A stretch of DNA of 62,091 bases from Pseudomonadota bacterium (lineage in GTDB: Bacteria; Pseudomonadota; Gammaproteobacteria; Arenicellales; UBA868): positions 9,660 to 71,750 of the forward strand of contig PBDS01000030.1 of assembly GCA_002718155.1 (NCBI GenBank). The letters are read 5' to 3'. Below, one piece after another: positions 28,425 to 38,672 of this stretch (the stretch's first letter is position 1; each line of letters opens with the position of its first letter). The notes beneath the pieces are model-generated. The model was not told where the DNA came from, did not search any database, and saw only the letters and a program-made list of their open reading frames with translations. The translations under genes were made by a program, and so were the position numbers.

Positions 28425-28874
28425 TTATTCGGTCGTGGCCGTGTCGCCGGTGTCGTGCAGTGCCGAACGCACGGTATGCCAGGCTAGGGTCGCGCATTTG
28501 ACCCGGCTGGGATATTCCCGAACCCCCGAGAGCGCCTCCAGCTTGGCCAGTTCAAGATCATCTCCGGGATCTTCGCCTAATGCCAGGCGGTGAAACGCGT
28601 CGAAATATTGATCTGCTTGTTTGACCGTCAAACCCTTCACGGTCTCGGTCATGATCGAGGCCGAGGCAGTCGATATTGCACAACCCCGGCCCTCGAAACG
28701 CACGTCTTCAACCACGCCGTCGTCACTCATCTGCAGTAAAACTACGACGTGGTCACCGCACAACGGGTTGAATCCTTCAGCCCGGCGATTTGCCGATGCC
28801 AACTCACCGTAGTTGCGCGGGCTGCGGTTGTGGTCAAAGATGACCGCCTGATATAGGTCACGCAGATCACTCAC
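28425..28874 (-). CDS. sufU: SufU/IscU-like Fe-S scaffold protein
   Basis: A 149-aa SUF-type NifU-N protein that receives sulfur from SufS and serves as sulfur relay or scaffold. The three ligand cysteines are present in NPLCGDHVVV (about residue 39), GRGCAIS (about 64) and SRVKCATLAWHTV (about 127). The roughly 62-residue spacing between the second and third is longer than in IscU and matches the insertion typical of SufU. The start is GTG 28874, overlapping the sufS stop (GTGA). No SufE is seen, so SufU probably fills that role. Confidence 0.93.
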   Translation of the reverse strand: MSDLRDLYQAVIFDHNRSPRNYGELASANRRAEGFNPLCGDHVVVLLQMSDDGVVEDVRFEGRGCAISTASASIMTETVKGLTVKQADQYFDAFHRLALGEDPGDDLELAKLEALSGVREYPSRVKCATLAWHTVRSALHDTGDTATTE

Positions 28875-30130
28875 GTGTGGAATATTTCCCTGGCTTTGTC
28901 GATGGCGGCAAACAGTGAATCGATTTCAGCCCTGGTGTTGTACAGCGCAAAGGTCGCCCGGGCCGTGGCCGGCACAGCGTAATGTTCCATGACCGGCATT
29001 GCACAGTGATGACCGGTGCGGATTGCCACGCCCTCGTGATCAAGGATCGTACCGAGGTCATGGGCATGTATGCCCTGCAGCTCAAACGACAGGATGCCGG
29101 CTTTCCCGGGTGCATTGCCAAAGACCCGCATCCCGGATACACGCTCGGTCTGGGCGGTTGCGTAGTCCAGCAGTTTGTGTACATGTGCCGCGATGCGATC
29201 CATACCCAACTTTGAGACATAATCGACAGCTTCTCCCAATCCGATGGCGCCCGCAATGTGAGGCGTTCCAGCCTCGAACTTGTAGGGCAGGTCGTTGTAG
29301 GTCGAGCCCGAAAATCGGACACTCTTAATCATATCGCCGCCGCCCTGCCAGGGTGGCATCGCATCCAGCAACGCTTCTCTTCCATATAGCACCCCAATGC
29401 CGGTCGGACCATAGAGTTTGTGTCCGGAAAATGCATAGAAATCGCAATCCAGTGCCATAAGATCGATCGCGCTGTGGGGCACAGCCTGGGCACCGTCAAT
29501 CAGAACCACCGCTCCGGCCTCGTGCGCCATCCGGATGATTTGGTGTACCGGATTGACGGTCCCCAAGGTATTGGAGACATGGGTCAAGGCGACAATACGC
29601 GTCTGGCTGGACAGCAACTCTTTGAACCGGGCCATGATCAGTTCGCCATTGTCATCAAACGGCACAACCTTCAGTGTGGCGCCGGTCTGGCCACACAGCA
29701 GTTGCCAGGGAACAATGTTGGCATGATGTTCCATCTCGGTCACTAAAACTTCGTCTGATGACGCCAGCCGCGATCGCCCATAGCTCTGGGCCACGAGATT
29801 GATGGCCTCGGTTGTTCCACGGGTGAAGACAATTTCCCGAACCGACCTGGCATTGACAAAACTGCGGACTTTCTCTCGTGCACCCTCGAAAGCGTCGGTT
29901 GCCCTTTGACTCAGCGTGTGGACACCACGGTGCACGTTGGCGTGATCACGACGCTCGTATGCCTGGACCGCATCGATGACCTGTTCTGGTTTCTGTGAAC
30001 TGGCACCACTGTCGAGATAAACCAGCGGTCGACCATTGACCTTTTGATGCAGTGCCGGAAAATCTTTTCGAACCGACTCGACATCCAGCGGGCACAGGGT
30101 TGCGTCGGGAGTGGCCTGTGCTTGGTTCAT
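28871..30130 (-). CDS. sufS: Cysteine desulfurase SufS
   Basis: SufS removes sulfur from cysteine as a persulfide for cluster assembly (group II cysteine desulfurase, PLP-dependent). The 419-aa product starts at ATG 30130, which overlaps the sufD stop (ATGA). PLP lysine is in FYAFSGHKLYGPTGIGVLYG (about residue 229) and the catalytic cysteine in IRTGHHCAMPVMEHY (about residue 370). The N-terminal block FPALHQKVNGRPLVYLDSGA is typical. Confidence 0.95.
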   Translation of the reverse strand: MNQAQATPDATLCPLDVESVRKDFPALHQKVNGRPLVYLDSGASSQKPEQVIDAVQAYERRDHANVHRGVHTLSQRATDAFEGAREKVRSFVNARSVREIVFTRGTTEAINLVAQSYGRSRLASSDEVLVTEMEHHANIVPWQLLCGQTGATLKVVPFDDNGELIMARFKELLSSQTRIVALTHVSNTLGTVNPVHQIIRMAHEAGAVVLIDGAQAVPHSAIDLMALDCDFYAFSGHKLYGPTGIGVLYGREALLDAMPPWQGGGDMIKSVRFSGSTYNDLPYKFEAGTPHIAGAIGLGEAVDYVSKLGMDRIAAHVHKLLDYATAQTERVSGMRVFGNAPGKAGILSFELQGIHAHDLGTILDHEGVAIRTGHHCAMPVMEHYAVPATARATFALYNTRAEIDSLFAAIDKAREIFHT

Positions 30131-31458
30131 GAGACGACCCGCTCCACGCTCGAAAGCCGGTGGCTCACGCAATGATCGAGATGCAGTCGAAGGTTGTCCA
30201 GCTCGATCCGCTCCAGGATCTCACCTGCAAAGGCGTGGGTGAGTATTCCGCGGGCTTGGCTCTCGCCAATTCCCCGGGAGCGCAGGTAGAGAACCGCCAT
30301 CTCGTCCAGCTGACCGACCGTCGCACCGTGGCTGCACTTGACATCATCAGCGTAGATCTCCAGTTGTGGCTTGGTGTCTACCTCGGCCTCCCGGGACAGC
30401 AGGAGGTTCTGGTTGTTCTGTTCGGAGTCGGTCTGCTGCGCACCAGCCTGGACCGTGATCCGGCCATGAAAGACCGCCCGTGATCGGTCATTGAGAATGC
30501 CCTTGTACAACTCACGACTCCGGGCGCTGGGACTGTTGTGGACCACGTGGGTGTGGTTGTCGATGTGGCAACGCCCACGAGCAAGATAAAGACCAGCCAG
30601 ATCGACTGTGGCACCCGAAGCATCCAGATTGACCAGTACGTCGTTCCGCACCAGCGAGCCACCCAACGTTATCGAGCAGGCATCGAGCCGGCTGTCACCA
30701 CCCAGCCTGGCAAACAGACCACCGACGTGGAAACTACGCGAACTCTCATCGGTGATTCGCTGATGTGTCAGCTGAGCATCTTCTTCGAGGATCACCTCGC
30801 TGACCGCGTTAGTCAATGAGCGAGCCTCGACTACAGACAGGTAGCGCTCGATCACGCTGGCGTGGCTGCCTGGTCGACCGACAATGAGATTACGTGGCAT
30901 ACCCAATCGATCCTCACCAGCACAGGCACAGATGAAAACCAGCTCCACCGGCTTGTCCAACACGATTCCGGGACCGATATCCAGATACGCCCCGTCGGCG
31001 ATAAACGACGAATTCATTGCCGTAAACCCGTGCGGTGAAGTCGGCAGGGCCGAGCCCAAAAGATTTTCAAGCTTCGCGCTGTCGGCACGAAGGATCTCTG
31101 CCACACTGGCGATGGTCACCCCCGCCGGCAACCCGTCACAGCTCGACAGTTCCCGAACCAGGATGCCGTCAGCAAAGACCAGCCGGTAACTGTTCAGCCC
31201 AGGCAGTTGTATGCTTTCAAGGAAATCCTGATCATTCCAGCCAGACGACCCCGAGACAGGGTCAAACGTTGACCGGGTTATGGGCCGGATGTTGGTGTAT
31301 TTCCAATCTTCCTGGCGGGGGGTTGGCAGACCGACTCCTTCGAGTAACGATCTGGCTTGATTACGGCGAATGTCCAGCCACGCGGTACCTACAGCCGGAA
31401 GGTTGGCCAACCGCTGGGCGGCAAGATAGTCCTCGGCAGTTGAAACAGCCTGGCTCAT
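30127..31458 (-). CDS. sufD: SufD, SufBC2D complex component
   Basis: SufD pairs with SufB on a SufC dimer to form the Fe-S scaffold complex. The start was set at ATG 31458 (443 aa, MSQAVSTAEDYLAAQ), 4 bases after sufC; a longer frame overlaps sufC. Family features include the N-terminal PTPRQEDWKYTNIRP, the beta-helix region with SHASVIERYLSV, and the C-terminal DDVKCSHGATVGQLDEMAVL and LRSRGIGESQARGILTHAFA. Confidence 0.95.
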   Translation of the reverse strand: MSQAVSTAEDYLAAQRLANLPAVGTAWLDIRRNQARSLLEGVGLPTPRQEDWKYTNIRPITRSTFDPVSGSSGWNDQDFLESIQLPGLNSYRLVFADGILVRELSSCDGLPAGVTIASVAEILRADSAKLENLLGSALPTSPHGFTAMNSSFIADGAYLDIGPGIVLDKPVELVFICACAGEDRLGMPRNLIVGRPGSHASVIERYLSVVEARSLTNAVSEVILEEDAQLTHQRITDESSRSFHVGGLFARLGGDSRLDACSITLGGSLVRNDVLVNLDASGATVDLAGLYLARGRCHIDNHTHVVHNSPSARSRELYKGILNDRSRAVFHGRITVQAGAQQTDSEQNNQNLLLSREAEVDTKPQLEIYADDVKCSHGATVGQLDEMAVLYLRSRGIGESQARGILTHAFAGEILERIELDNLRLHLDHCVSHRLSSVERVVS

Positions 31459-31462
31459 TCTG

Positions 31463-32233
31463 TCACAGCGCCGTTTCAGCACTCGGCGAAACCGACTGCT
31501 CGACCCAGCCGTATCCGCGTTCTTCCAACTCCAGCGCAAGCTCCTTGCCGCCGGATTTGAGTACCCTGCCACCTGCAAGCACGTGGACGTGATCGGGAAC
31601 GATGAAATCCAGCAACCGCTGGTAGTGGGTGACCAGTACGATCGCCCGGTCCTTGCCGCGCAGCCCGTTCACACCTGATGCGACTACTTTTAAAGCATCT
31701 ATGTCCAGACCAGAATCGGTCTCATCCAGCATTGCCAGGCGCGGTTCGAGTAGCGCCATCTGGAGAATTTCGTTGCGTTTTTTCTCACCGCCTGAAAATC
31801 CTACATTGACCGGCCGGTGTAGAAACTCCTCCTTCATCTCCACCAGTTTGAGCTTTTCCCGAACCAACTTCAGAAAGTCTATGGCATCGAGTTCCTCATC
31901 ACCGCGGTGCTTACGGATCGCATTAACCGCGGCCTTGAGCATATAGACGTTGTTCACACCGGGAATTTCCACCGGGTATTGAAAAGCAAGAAAAATGCCC
32001 TGTCGCGCCCGATCTTCCGGCGCCAGTTCCAACAGATTCTGACCCTCGAAAACAACAGAACCCGAGGTGATTTCGTAACCCTCGCGACCCGCGATGACGT
32101 TTGCCAGAGTGCTTTTACCGGAACCGTTAGGTCCCATGATCGCGTGGACCTCGCCAGCGTTGACCTGAAGACTGAGCCCTTTCAGGATTGGCTCGTCAGC
32201 GACCGCAACATTAAGATTTTCAACATTCAGCAC
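31463..32233 (-). CDS. sufC: SufC, Fe-S assembly ATPase
   Basis: SufC is the ABC-type ATPase driving conformational change in SufBC2D. The 256-aa protein has Walker A MGPNGSGKSTLANVI (about residue 34), Q-loop FLAFQYPVEIPGV, the SufC-type signature VGFSGGEKKRNEILQ (about 145) and Walker B LAMLDETDSGLDIDAL with a glutamate. The start is GTG 32233 with TAGGAGA about 8 bases upstream. It has no membrane domain, as expected. Confidence 0.97.
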   Translation of the reverse strand: MLNVENLNVAVADEPILKGLSLQVNAGEVHAIMGPNGSGKSTLANVIAGREGYEITSGSVVFEGQNLLELAPEDRARQGIFLAFQYPVEIPGVNNVYMLKAAVNAIRKHRGDEELDAIDFLKLVREKLKLVEMKEEFLHRPVNVGFSGGEKKRNEILQMALLEPRLAMLDETDSGLDIDALKVVASGVNGLRGKDRAIVLVTHYQRLLDFIVPDHVHVLAGGRVLKSGGKELALELEERGYGWVEQSVSPSAETAL

Positions 32234-32280
32234 TTGGTTTTCTCCTACCGTCGATTGGTGATTTCACTGCATCTTCACAA

Positions 32281-33729
32281 TCAACCGACCGCACCCTCCA
32301 GGCTGATACCTAGCAATGCCTGTGCCTCTACCGCAAACTCCATCGGCAACTCCTTGAATACTTCCTTGCAGAATCCGTTGACAATCATCGAGACCGCGTC
32401 TTCTTCCGACAGCCCTCGCTGACGGCAGTAAAATAACTGGTCTTCTCCGATCTTTGATGTGCTTGCCTCGTGCTCGACGATCGCCGTCGGGTTTCTGACC
32501 TCCAGATAAGGAAACGTATGTGCCCCGCACCGATTGCCCATCAAAAGAGAATCACACTGAGAGTAGTTCCGTGCATTTTCGGCGCCCTTTAGTACCTTGA
32601 CCAGACCGCGATAGGCGTTCTGGCCACGACCTGCCGAAATGCCCTTGGAGATAATGGTGCTGCTGGTCTCCCGGCCGATGTGAACCATCTTGGTTCCAGT
32701 ATCGGCCTGCTGACAGTTGTTGGTCAGCGCCACAGAGTAGAACTCTCCGCTCGATCGATCACCTTCCAACAACACGCTCGGGTATTTCCAGGTGATCGCC
32801 GACCCGGTCTCTACCTGGGTCCACGAAATCTTGGCATCGTCACCCCGACAGGCACCACGCTTGGTGACAAAATTGTAAATGCCCCCGCGGCCCTCCTCAT
32901 CACCGGGATACCAGTTCTGCACAGTCGAGTACTTGATCTGAGCTCCCTTCATAGCGACCAGCTCGACCACTGCGGCGTGTAACTGGTTCTCATCGCGCAT
33001 CGGCGCTGTGCATCCCTCAAGATAGCTGACATAACTGTCTTCGTCGGCAATGATCAGGGTCCGTTCAAACTGGCCTGTGTTCAACGCATTAATCCTGAAG
33101 TACGTCGACAGTTCCATCGGGCAGCGCACCCCTTTGGGGATGTAAACGAATGAGCCGTCGCTGAAAACAGCCGAATTAAGGGCGGCGTAGAAATTATCAC
33201 CGGTGGGTACGACCGTTCCCAGATACCGACTCACCAGTTCCGGGTGCTCCTGCACAGCCTCAGAAAATGGACAAAAGATTACCCCCGCTTCGGCAAGCTT
33301 ACTTTTGAACGTAGTCGCCACTGATACACTGTCGAATACTGCATCTACTGCGACACCAGCCAAGAATTTCTGTTCTTCCAACGGTATGCCAAGCTTGTTG
33401 TAAGTCTCCAGAAGTTTCGGGTCCACCTCATCGAGACTCTGCGGACCATCTGCCTGGCTGCGCGGGGCCGAGTAGTAGCTGATTCCCTGAAAGTCGATCG
33501 GTGCGTAATCGACATGGGCCCAGGCCGGTTCGTTCATACCCTGCCAACGGCGAAACGCGTCCAGCCGCCAGTCGAGCATGAACTCCGGCTCGTTCTTCTT
33601 GGCCGAGAGTTTGCGGATCACCCCCTCATCAAGGCCGGGCGGCAGAGTATCCGCCTCGATCTCGGTGACGAAACCTTCCTTGTATTCCCGTCCGATCAGG
33701 TCACTGATTTTTGTCGCTGAAGAACTCAT
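32281..33729 (-). CDS. sufB: SufB, Fe-S cluster scaffold
   Basis: SufB is the main scaffold of the SufBC2D complex where the cluster is built. The 482-aa product starts at ATG 33729 ([20 protein letters not shown]). Conserved segments include [76 protein letters not shown] and [20 protein letters not shown] (with the key C-terminal Cys). It is the first structural gene after iscR (75 bases), which suggests co-transcription under IscR control. Confidence 0.97.
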   Translation of the reverse strand: MSSSATKISDLIGREYKEGFVTEIEADTLPPGLDEGVIRKLSAKKNEPEFMLDWRLDAFRRWQGMNEPAWAHVDYAPIDFQGISYYSAPRSQADGPQSLDEVDPKLLETYNKLGIPLEEQKFLAGVAVDAVFDSVSVATTFKSKLAEAGVIFCPFSEAVQEHPELVSRYLGTVVPTGDNFYAALNSAVFSDGSFVYIPKGVRCPMELSTYFRINALNTGQFERTLIIADEDSYVSYLEGCTAPMRDENQLHAAVVELVAMKGAQIKYSTVQNWYPGDEEGRGGIYNFVTKRGACRGDDAKISWTQVETGSAITWKYPSVLLEGDRSSGEFYSVALTNNCQQADTGTKMVHIGRETSSTIISKGISAGRGQNAYRGLVKVLKGAENARNYSQCDSLLMGNRCGAHTFPYLEVRNPTAIVEHEASTSKIGEDQLFYCRQRGLSEEDAVSMIVNGFCKEVFKELPMEFAVEAQALLGISLEGAVG

Positions 33730-33804
33730 TTCCCTGGGCCTTTCCAAAGGTTCGCCTTCAGACCTGCAAAGCGAGGCGTGATACCTCGACCACGAGAACC
33801 CCAA

Positions 33805-34317
33805 TCAGCATCGGATCGTGCCGGTCAACCGATCGGAATCGACAACGATCGACTGCAAAGAACCGCCCTGTAGTCCTTGTCGATTCGATTCCTGGCGCTC
33901 TGCCACAGCCTGGACCTCCGGCCGACGGACCAGGTTTTTCAACGTGATACCGTCCAGAAACCGATAAATCTCCTGGCTGAGTTCGGCCCAAAGCTCATGG
34001 GTCAGGCACTTTTCGCCATCCTGACAGTTGGCCTCACCAGCGCACCGAGTCATGTCAGCTTTTTCGTCCACCGCCCCAATGATTGCAGCGATCGAGATCT
34101 CGCCCGCGTCCTTGGCCAGCCGGTAGCCCCCGCCCGGGCCCCGGGTCCCTCTGACCAGGGCATCGCGACGCAATTTGGCGAACAGTTGCTCAAGATAAGA
34201 CAGCGAGATCTCCTGATTGACGGCAATGTCCTGCAGCGTCACCGGTCGCTTGCCCTGATTAAGTGCAAGATCCAGCATGGCAGTTACGGCATAACGACCC
34301 TTGGTAGTCAAACGCAT
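33805..34317 (-). CDS. iscR: Rrf2-family Fe-S sensing regulator IscR
   Basis: IscR is a transcription factor that binds a [2Fe-2S] cluster and controls Fe-S biogenesis genes. From ATG 34317 the protein is 170 aa, MRLTTKGRYAVTAMLDLALN, with a winged-helix domain (ISLSYLEQLFAKLRRDALVRG, then RGPGGGYRLAKDAGEISIA). The cluster cysteines are at positions 92, 98 and 104 (RCAGEANCQDGEKC), the same numbers as in E. coli IscR. A longer frame upstream has no similarity. Here it heads the suf operon, since no isc operon is in view. A good promoter lies about 130 bases upstream. Confidence 0.94.
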   Translation of the reverse strand: MRLTTKGRYAVTAMLDLALNQGKRPVTLQDIAVNQEISLSYLEQLFAKLRRDALVRGTRGPGGGYRLAKDAGEISIAAIIGAVDEKADMTRCAGEANCQDGEKCLTHELWAELSQEIYRFLDGITLKNLVRRPEVQAVAERQESNRQGLQGGSLQSIVVDSDRLTGTIRC

Positions 34318-34444
34318 GATTTCCCCTTTGCCGGTTAACGGCGTGTCGCGAGCGAGGCAGAAGCTGACAACTGTCAGGCCCCTGGCATCGCTATCAGATT
34401 GAATCGAGTACAAAAACCCATTGAACGCTCAAATCCTGAGGAAA

Positions 34445-34473
34445 ATTATAAGGATTATCTTGCAAATAACCAA
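34445..34473 (-). promoter_or_regulatory. Putative sigma-70-type promoter for the iscR-suf operon
   Basis: On the minus strand TTGGTT (34473-34468) is followed after exactly 17 bases by a consensus TATAAT (34450-34445). Start of transcription would be near 34437, giving a leader of about 120 bases before iscR. The site begins just past the end of ubiB. A convincing IscR type 1 palindrome was not recognised over it, so autoregulation is only inferred from the family. Confidence 0.65.
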
Positions 34474-34501
34474 GTGTTTCTGTCAACTTTTTGTTAGATG
34501 C

Positions 34502-36208
34502 TCAGATACGCGGCCGAGTCGAGCCGTTCTTTGGTCCAGTAAAGGTCGGGTTCTGCCGCTGCCCGGCAAACCAACCGAACACGACCAAGAGAACACCACC
34601 GGCACCGACCAGGCCACTGACCAAGTTCAACTCGACCGGGCGGGCAGGCTCTGCGAGCACGGCCAGGATCGCTGCGACCAACAGCAAAATACAGCCCACC
34701 AGAATACTCGCGAAGCGACGCTGGCTGGACCTGAATTCTTGCCGCAAACTGTCGATCTCGTCGGAATATGCCCCGGGTGCCTGGTTTTCTTCGTGCATAC
34801 GACGTAACACACCGTGCGCCAGGGCAGGCAGCTCGGGCAACAACGGGACAATCTGCGGCCACTGCTGGCGCAGGTCGCGCAACAGCGCCCGTGGACCGAT
34901 CTGTTCTCGCATCCAGCGTTCCAAGAAGGGCTTGGCTGTTTCCCACAGGTCCAGTTGAGGGTACAGCTGTCGGCCCAGTCCTTCGATGTTCAGCAGCGTC
35001 TTCTGCAACAGGATCAGTTGTGGCTGGACAGGCATATTGAATCGTCGCGCCACTTGGAAAAGCCTTATCACCAGGCGGCCGAATGAAATCTCGCTGATCG
35101 GCTTGGCAAAGATCGGCTCACAGACGGTTCGGACTGCCGATTCGAACTCTTCTGCGGGGGTGTTCGAAGGCACCCAACCGGCCCGGATGTGTGCTTGTGC
35201 AACCGCCCGGTAATCACGGTTGAAAAATGCCAGAAAGTTCTCGGCAAGATAACGCTTGTCCGACTCGTTCAGGGTGCCCATGATGCCAAAATCAACGGCC
35301 CGGTATTGTCCGTCAGGACCAACGAATATGTTTCCCGGGTGCATGTCCGCATGAAAGAAGCCGTCGCGAAATGCCTGGGTGAAAAAGATCTCGACCCCAT
35401 TGTGTGCCAGCTGTTTCATATCGACACCGGCATTGCGGATGGCATCGACATCGCGGATAGGAATGCCGCCAACCCGTTCCATCACCATGACATCGCGCCG
35501 TGTATGCTCCCAATAGACCTGCGGGACATAGATGATGTCGGAGTCGGGGAAATTGTGTCGCAGCTGAGTCGCATTGGCAGCTTCGCGCATCAGGTCCATC
35601 TCGTCATAAATGGTCTTGTGGTATTGGTCGACGATCTCAACCGGACGCAGGCGCCTGCCTTCTGACCAGTGCTTGTCCGCCAGATGGGCCAGAGCATAGA
35701 GTAGGTCGAGGTCCTGATCGATCACGTTCTTGATCCCGGGCCGCAACACTTTGACGACCACGTCAGTCCCGTCACACAGCTTCGCTGAGTGCACTTGCGC
35801 AACCGAAGCCGATGCTATCGGCTGGCCGTCGAAATCAGACAGGTGTTCCTCCAACGCAACGCCGTAGGACAACTCGATCACCGCACGTGCCTGGTCACCC
35901 GGGAAAGGCTCCACGTCATCCTGGAGCCGAATCAGTTCGACGGCGATGTCATCGGGAATCAGATCCGGGCGGGTTGACAACAGTTGACCGAACTTCACGA
36001 AGATCGGGCCGAGTTCTTCAAGAGCCTCACGCAGTCTCTGCCCGCGCGATTTGTCCAGTTTGCGTGACCAGTAGCCTGGCAGCAGGTAGAGCAGATAGCG
36101 ATACGCTCTGAACAGATGCAGTGTCGTGACAAACTCGTCCAGCCCGTGCCGCACCAAGATCCGCACGATTCGAAACAACCGCCCTGTCTGTCGCCAGCCT
36201 ACGACCAA
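34502..36208 (-). CDS. ubiB: Ubiquinone biosynthesis ATPase/kinase-like protein UbiB
   Basis: UbiB is an atypical protein-kinase-like ATPase needed for ubiquinone synthesis at the inner membrane. The 568-aa protein has the family KxGQ motif in GPIFVKFGQLLSTRPDLIP (about residue 68), the Ala-rich loop IASASVAQVHSAKL (about 127), FFHADMHPGNIFV (about 285) and AVDFGIMGTL. The C-terminus has two hydrophobic segments (ILVGCILLLVAAILAVLA and LVSGLVGAGGVLLVVFGWFA). The start is TTG 36208 with GGAGA about 8 bases upstream; the preceding in-frame codon is near the ubiJ stop. Confidence 0.95.
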   Translation of the reverse strand: MVVGWRQTGRLFRIVRILVRHGLDEFVTTLHLFRAYRYLLYLLPGYWSRKLDKSRGQRLREALEELGPIFVKFGQLLSTRPDLIPDDIAVELIRLQDDVEPFPGDQARAVIELSYGVALEEHLSDFDGQPIASASVAQVHSAKLCDGTDVVVKVLRPGIKNVIDQDLDLLYALAHLADKHWSEGRRLRPVEIVDQYHKTIYDEMDLMREAANATQLRHNFPDSDIIYVPQVYWEHTRRDVMVMERVGGIPIRDVDAIRNAGVDMKQLAHNGVEIFFTQAFRDGFFHADMHPGNIFVGPDGQYRAVDFGIMGTLNESDKRYLAENFLAFFNRDYRAVAQAHIRAGWVPSNTPAEEFESAVRTVCEPIFAKPISEISFGRLVIRLFQVARRFNMPVQPQLILLQKTLLNIEGLGRQLYPQLDLWETAKPFLERWMREQIGPRALLRDLRQQWPQIVPLLPELPALAHGVLRRMHEENQAPGAYSDEIDSLRQEFRSSQRRFASILVGCILLLVAAILAVLAEPARPVELNLVSGLVGAGGVLLVVFGWFAGQRQNPTFTGPKNGSTRPRI

Positions 36209-36211
36209 TCG

Positions 36212-36808
36212 TCAATCTCCGGGTGTTTGGCGTTCAAGCCCATGGACTCGCTGTTCCAGGCGGTCTGTACTCTCCCGAAGGCGGGCCACCTCGTTCAAGA
36301 ATCGCTCAAGCCGTGGGCCAGTCACCAACAGGCGTTTCTCTTCTTTCAGAGTTTCCCCGAAGGTCGCTGCAATCGATTCACCAGCCTGGTTCAGCCAGCC
36401 GGCGACGTCTCGAAAACCTGTAGCAATTTTTCTTGCCGGTGTGTCCCCGACGACCTGAGACAGTGCTTCCTCCAGGTCCAGTGAGCCGAGAACAACTCTG
36501 AGTTGTTCTGCAGTTTCTGGATCTCCGCTGACCTGCAGCGTTGCATCTTGCTGGAATGAACTTCGGATACTCGCAGCTGTACCTTGTAAGTAGTCCCCAA
36601 AGTGGCCACTGATAGTGACGTCCGCGGGTTGCTCTGATTCGCACCTCACTTGCACTCCATCTTTCCCAGGCAACACGTGGACTATTCGATTCAGATCGCT
36701 GATCTGCAGCGTAATCACTTTACCGATCAGCGGTTGCATCTTTTCCAGTGACACAGCATTCAGGGCGAGAACCCCGTTTATCGAGCGCTCCATTATCTGT
36801 TCTATCAT
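36212..36808 (-). CDS. ubiJ: Ubiquinone biosynthesis accessory factor UbiJ
   Basis: UbiJ is a lipid-binding SCP2-domain protein of the soluble Ubi complex. The 198-aa product has an SCP2 domain in its first ~110 residues (GKVITLQISDLNRIVHVLPG, DVTISGHFGDYL, LQVSGDPETAEQLRVVLG). A C-terminal helical/coiled-coil region (LERFLNEVARLRESTDRLEQ) is also typical. It lies between ubiE and ubiB, the classical position, and ends 3 bases before the ubiB start. Confidence 0.9.
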   Translation of the reverse strand: MIEQIMERSINGVLALNAVSLEKMQPLIGKVITLQISDLNRIVHVLPGKDGVQVRCESEQPADVTISGHFGDYLQGTAASIRSSFQQDATLQVSGDPETAEQLRVVLGSLDLEEALSQVVGDTPARKIATGFRDVAGWLNQAGESIAATFGETLKEEKRLLVTGPRLERFLNEVARLRESTDRLEQRVHGLERQTPGD

Positions 36809-36840
36809 TACCCCAGGGCCTTGCTCGGCTCAGACAACGA

Positions 36841-37602
36841 TCAGTATCTGAATCCACAGTGCAATACCACGATCCCACCGCTGAGATTGTGGTAGCCCAC
36901 GTCGTCCAGACCAGAGGCCTGCATCATGTCTTTCAGGGTCTGCGGGTCTGGGTGGCGACGGATAGATTCAACCAGATACCGATAGCTCGCCTCATCGCCC
37001 GCAACAATTTTTCCAAGACGGGGAATGACGTTGAATGAGTAGAAATCGTAACACCGGGCCAGAAAATCGGCCTGCGGTCGCGAGAACTCTAGCACCAGTA
37101 AGCGACCGCCGGGACGAAGCATACTGGCCATCGACTCAAGGGCGGACGTGATCCGCGTGACATTGCGCAAACCAAACGCGATGCAGACGCAGTCGAACTG
37201 GCGATCTCTGAGCGGTAGATTCTCGGCATCACCGATCAGATAATCCACGTTACCAACGACACCCCCATCCACCAGTCGGGTTCGCCCTAGACCCAGCATC
37301 TCGGGGTTGATGTCAATTGCGACTACGCGGCCCCGTTCCCCGACCTCGTCAGCAAACCGGCGCGTCAGATCGCCTGTACCGGCAGCAACGTCGAGTACCT
37401 GTTGACCCGGCCGAACAGCACTGCGACTGATGAGAAAATCTTTCCACAGACGATGTCCACCCATCGACATCAGATCATTCATCAGATCGTAACGACGCGC
37501 GACCGATCGGAAAACATCGGCTACAAGCGGTGCTTTTTCATCTTGCGCCACTCTGGCAAAACCGAAGTCAGCCGTCGCGGGTCTGGTATCTTGTGTTTCC
37601 AC
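36841..37602 (-). CDS. ubiE: Ubiquinone/menaquinone C-methyltransferase UbiE
   Basis: UbiE is the SAM-dependent C-methyltransferase of ubiquinone (and menaquinone) synthesis. The class I motif is VLDVAAGTGDLTRRFA (about residue 72), with the UbiE signatures VFRSVARRYDLMNDLMSMGG near the N-terminus, CIAFGLRNV and YRYLVESIRRHPDPQTL. The start was set at GTG 37602 (253 aa), behind AGGAGA at a rather long spacing; GTG 37638 is an in-frame alternative with 12 more residues. It begins the ubiE-ubiJ-ubiB run, 62 bases after hemB. Confidence 0.95.
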   Translation of the reverse strand: METQDTRPATADFGFARVAQDEKAPLVADVFRSVARRYDLMNDLMSMGGHRLWKDFLISRSAVRPGQQVLDVAAGTGDLTRRFADEVGERGRVVAIDINPEMLGLGRTRLVDGGVVGNVDYLIGDAENLPLRDRQFDCVCIAFGLRNVTRITSALESMASMLRPGGRLLVLEFSRPQADFLARCYDFYSFNVIPRLGKIVAGDEASYRYLVESIRRHPDPQTLKDMMQASGLDDVGYHNLSGGIVVLHCGFRY

Positions 37603-37664
37603 GATTACGGGCCATCTCCTGCGCCAGCGTGAGGACACCTCGGGCGAACTTGAACAGACCCTTT

Positions 37665-38672
<1,008 letters not shown>

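Noticed and set aside
34440-34500. Possible IscR type 2 site over the iscR promoter (ATAACCAAGTGTTT region)
   Set aside because: Spacing and several core bases disagree with the consensus, so autoregulation cannot be claimed from the sequence.
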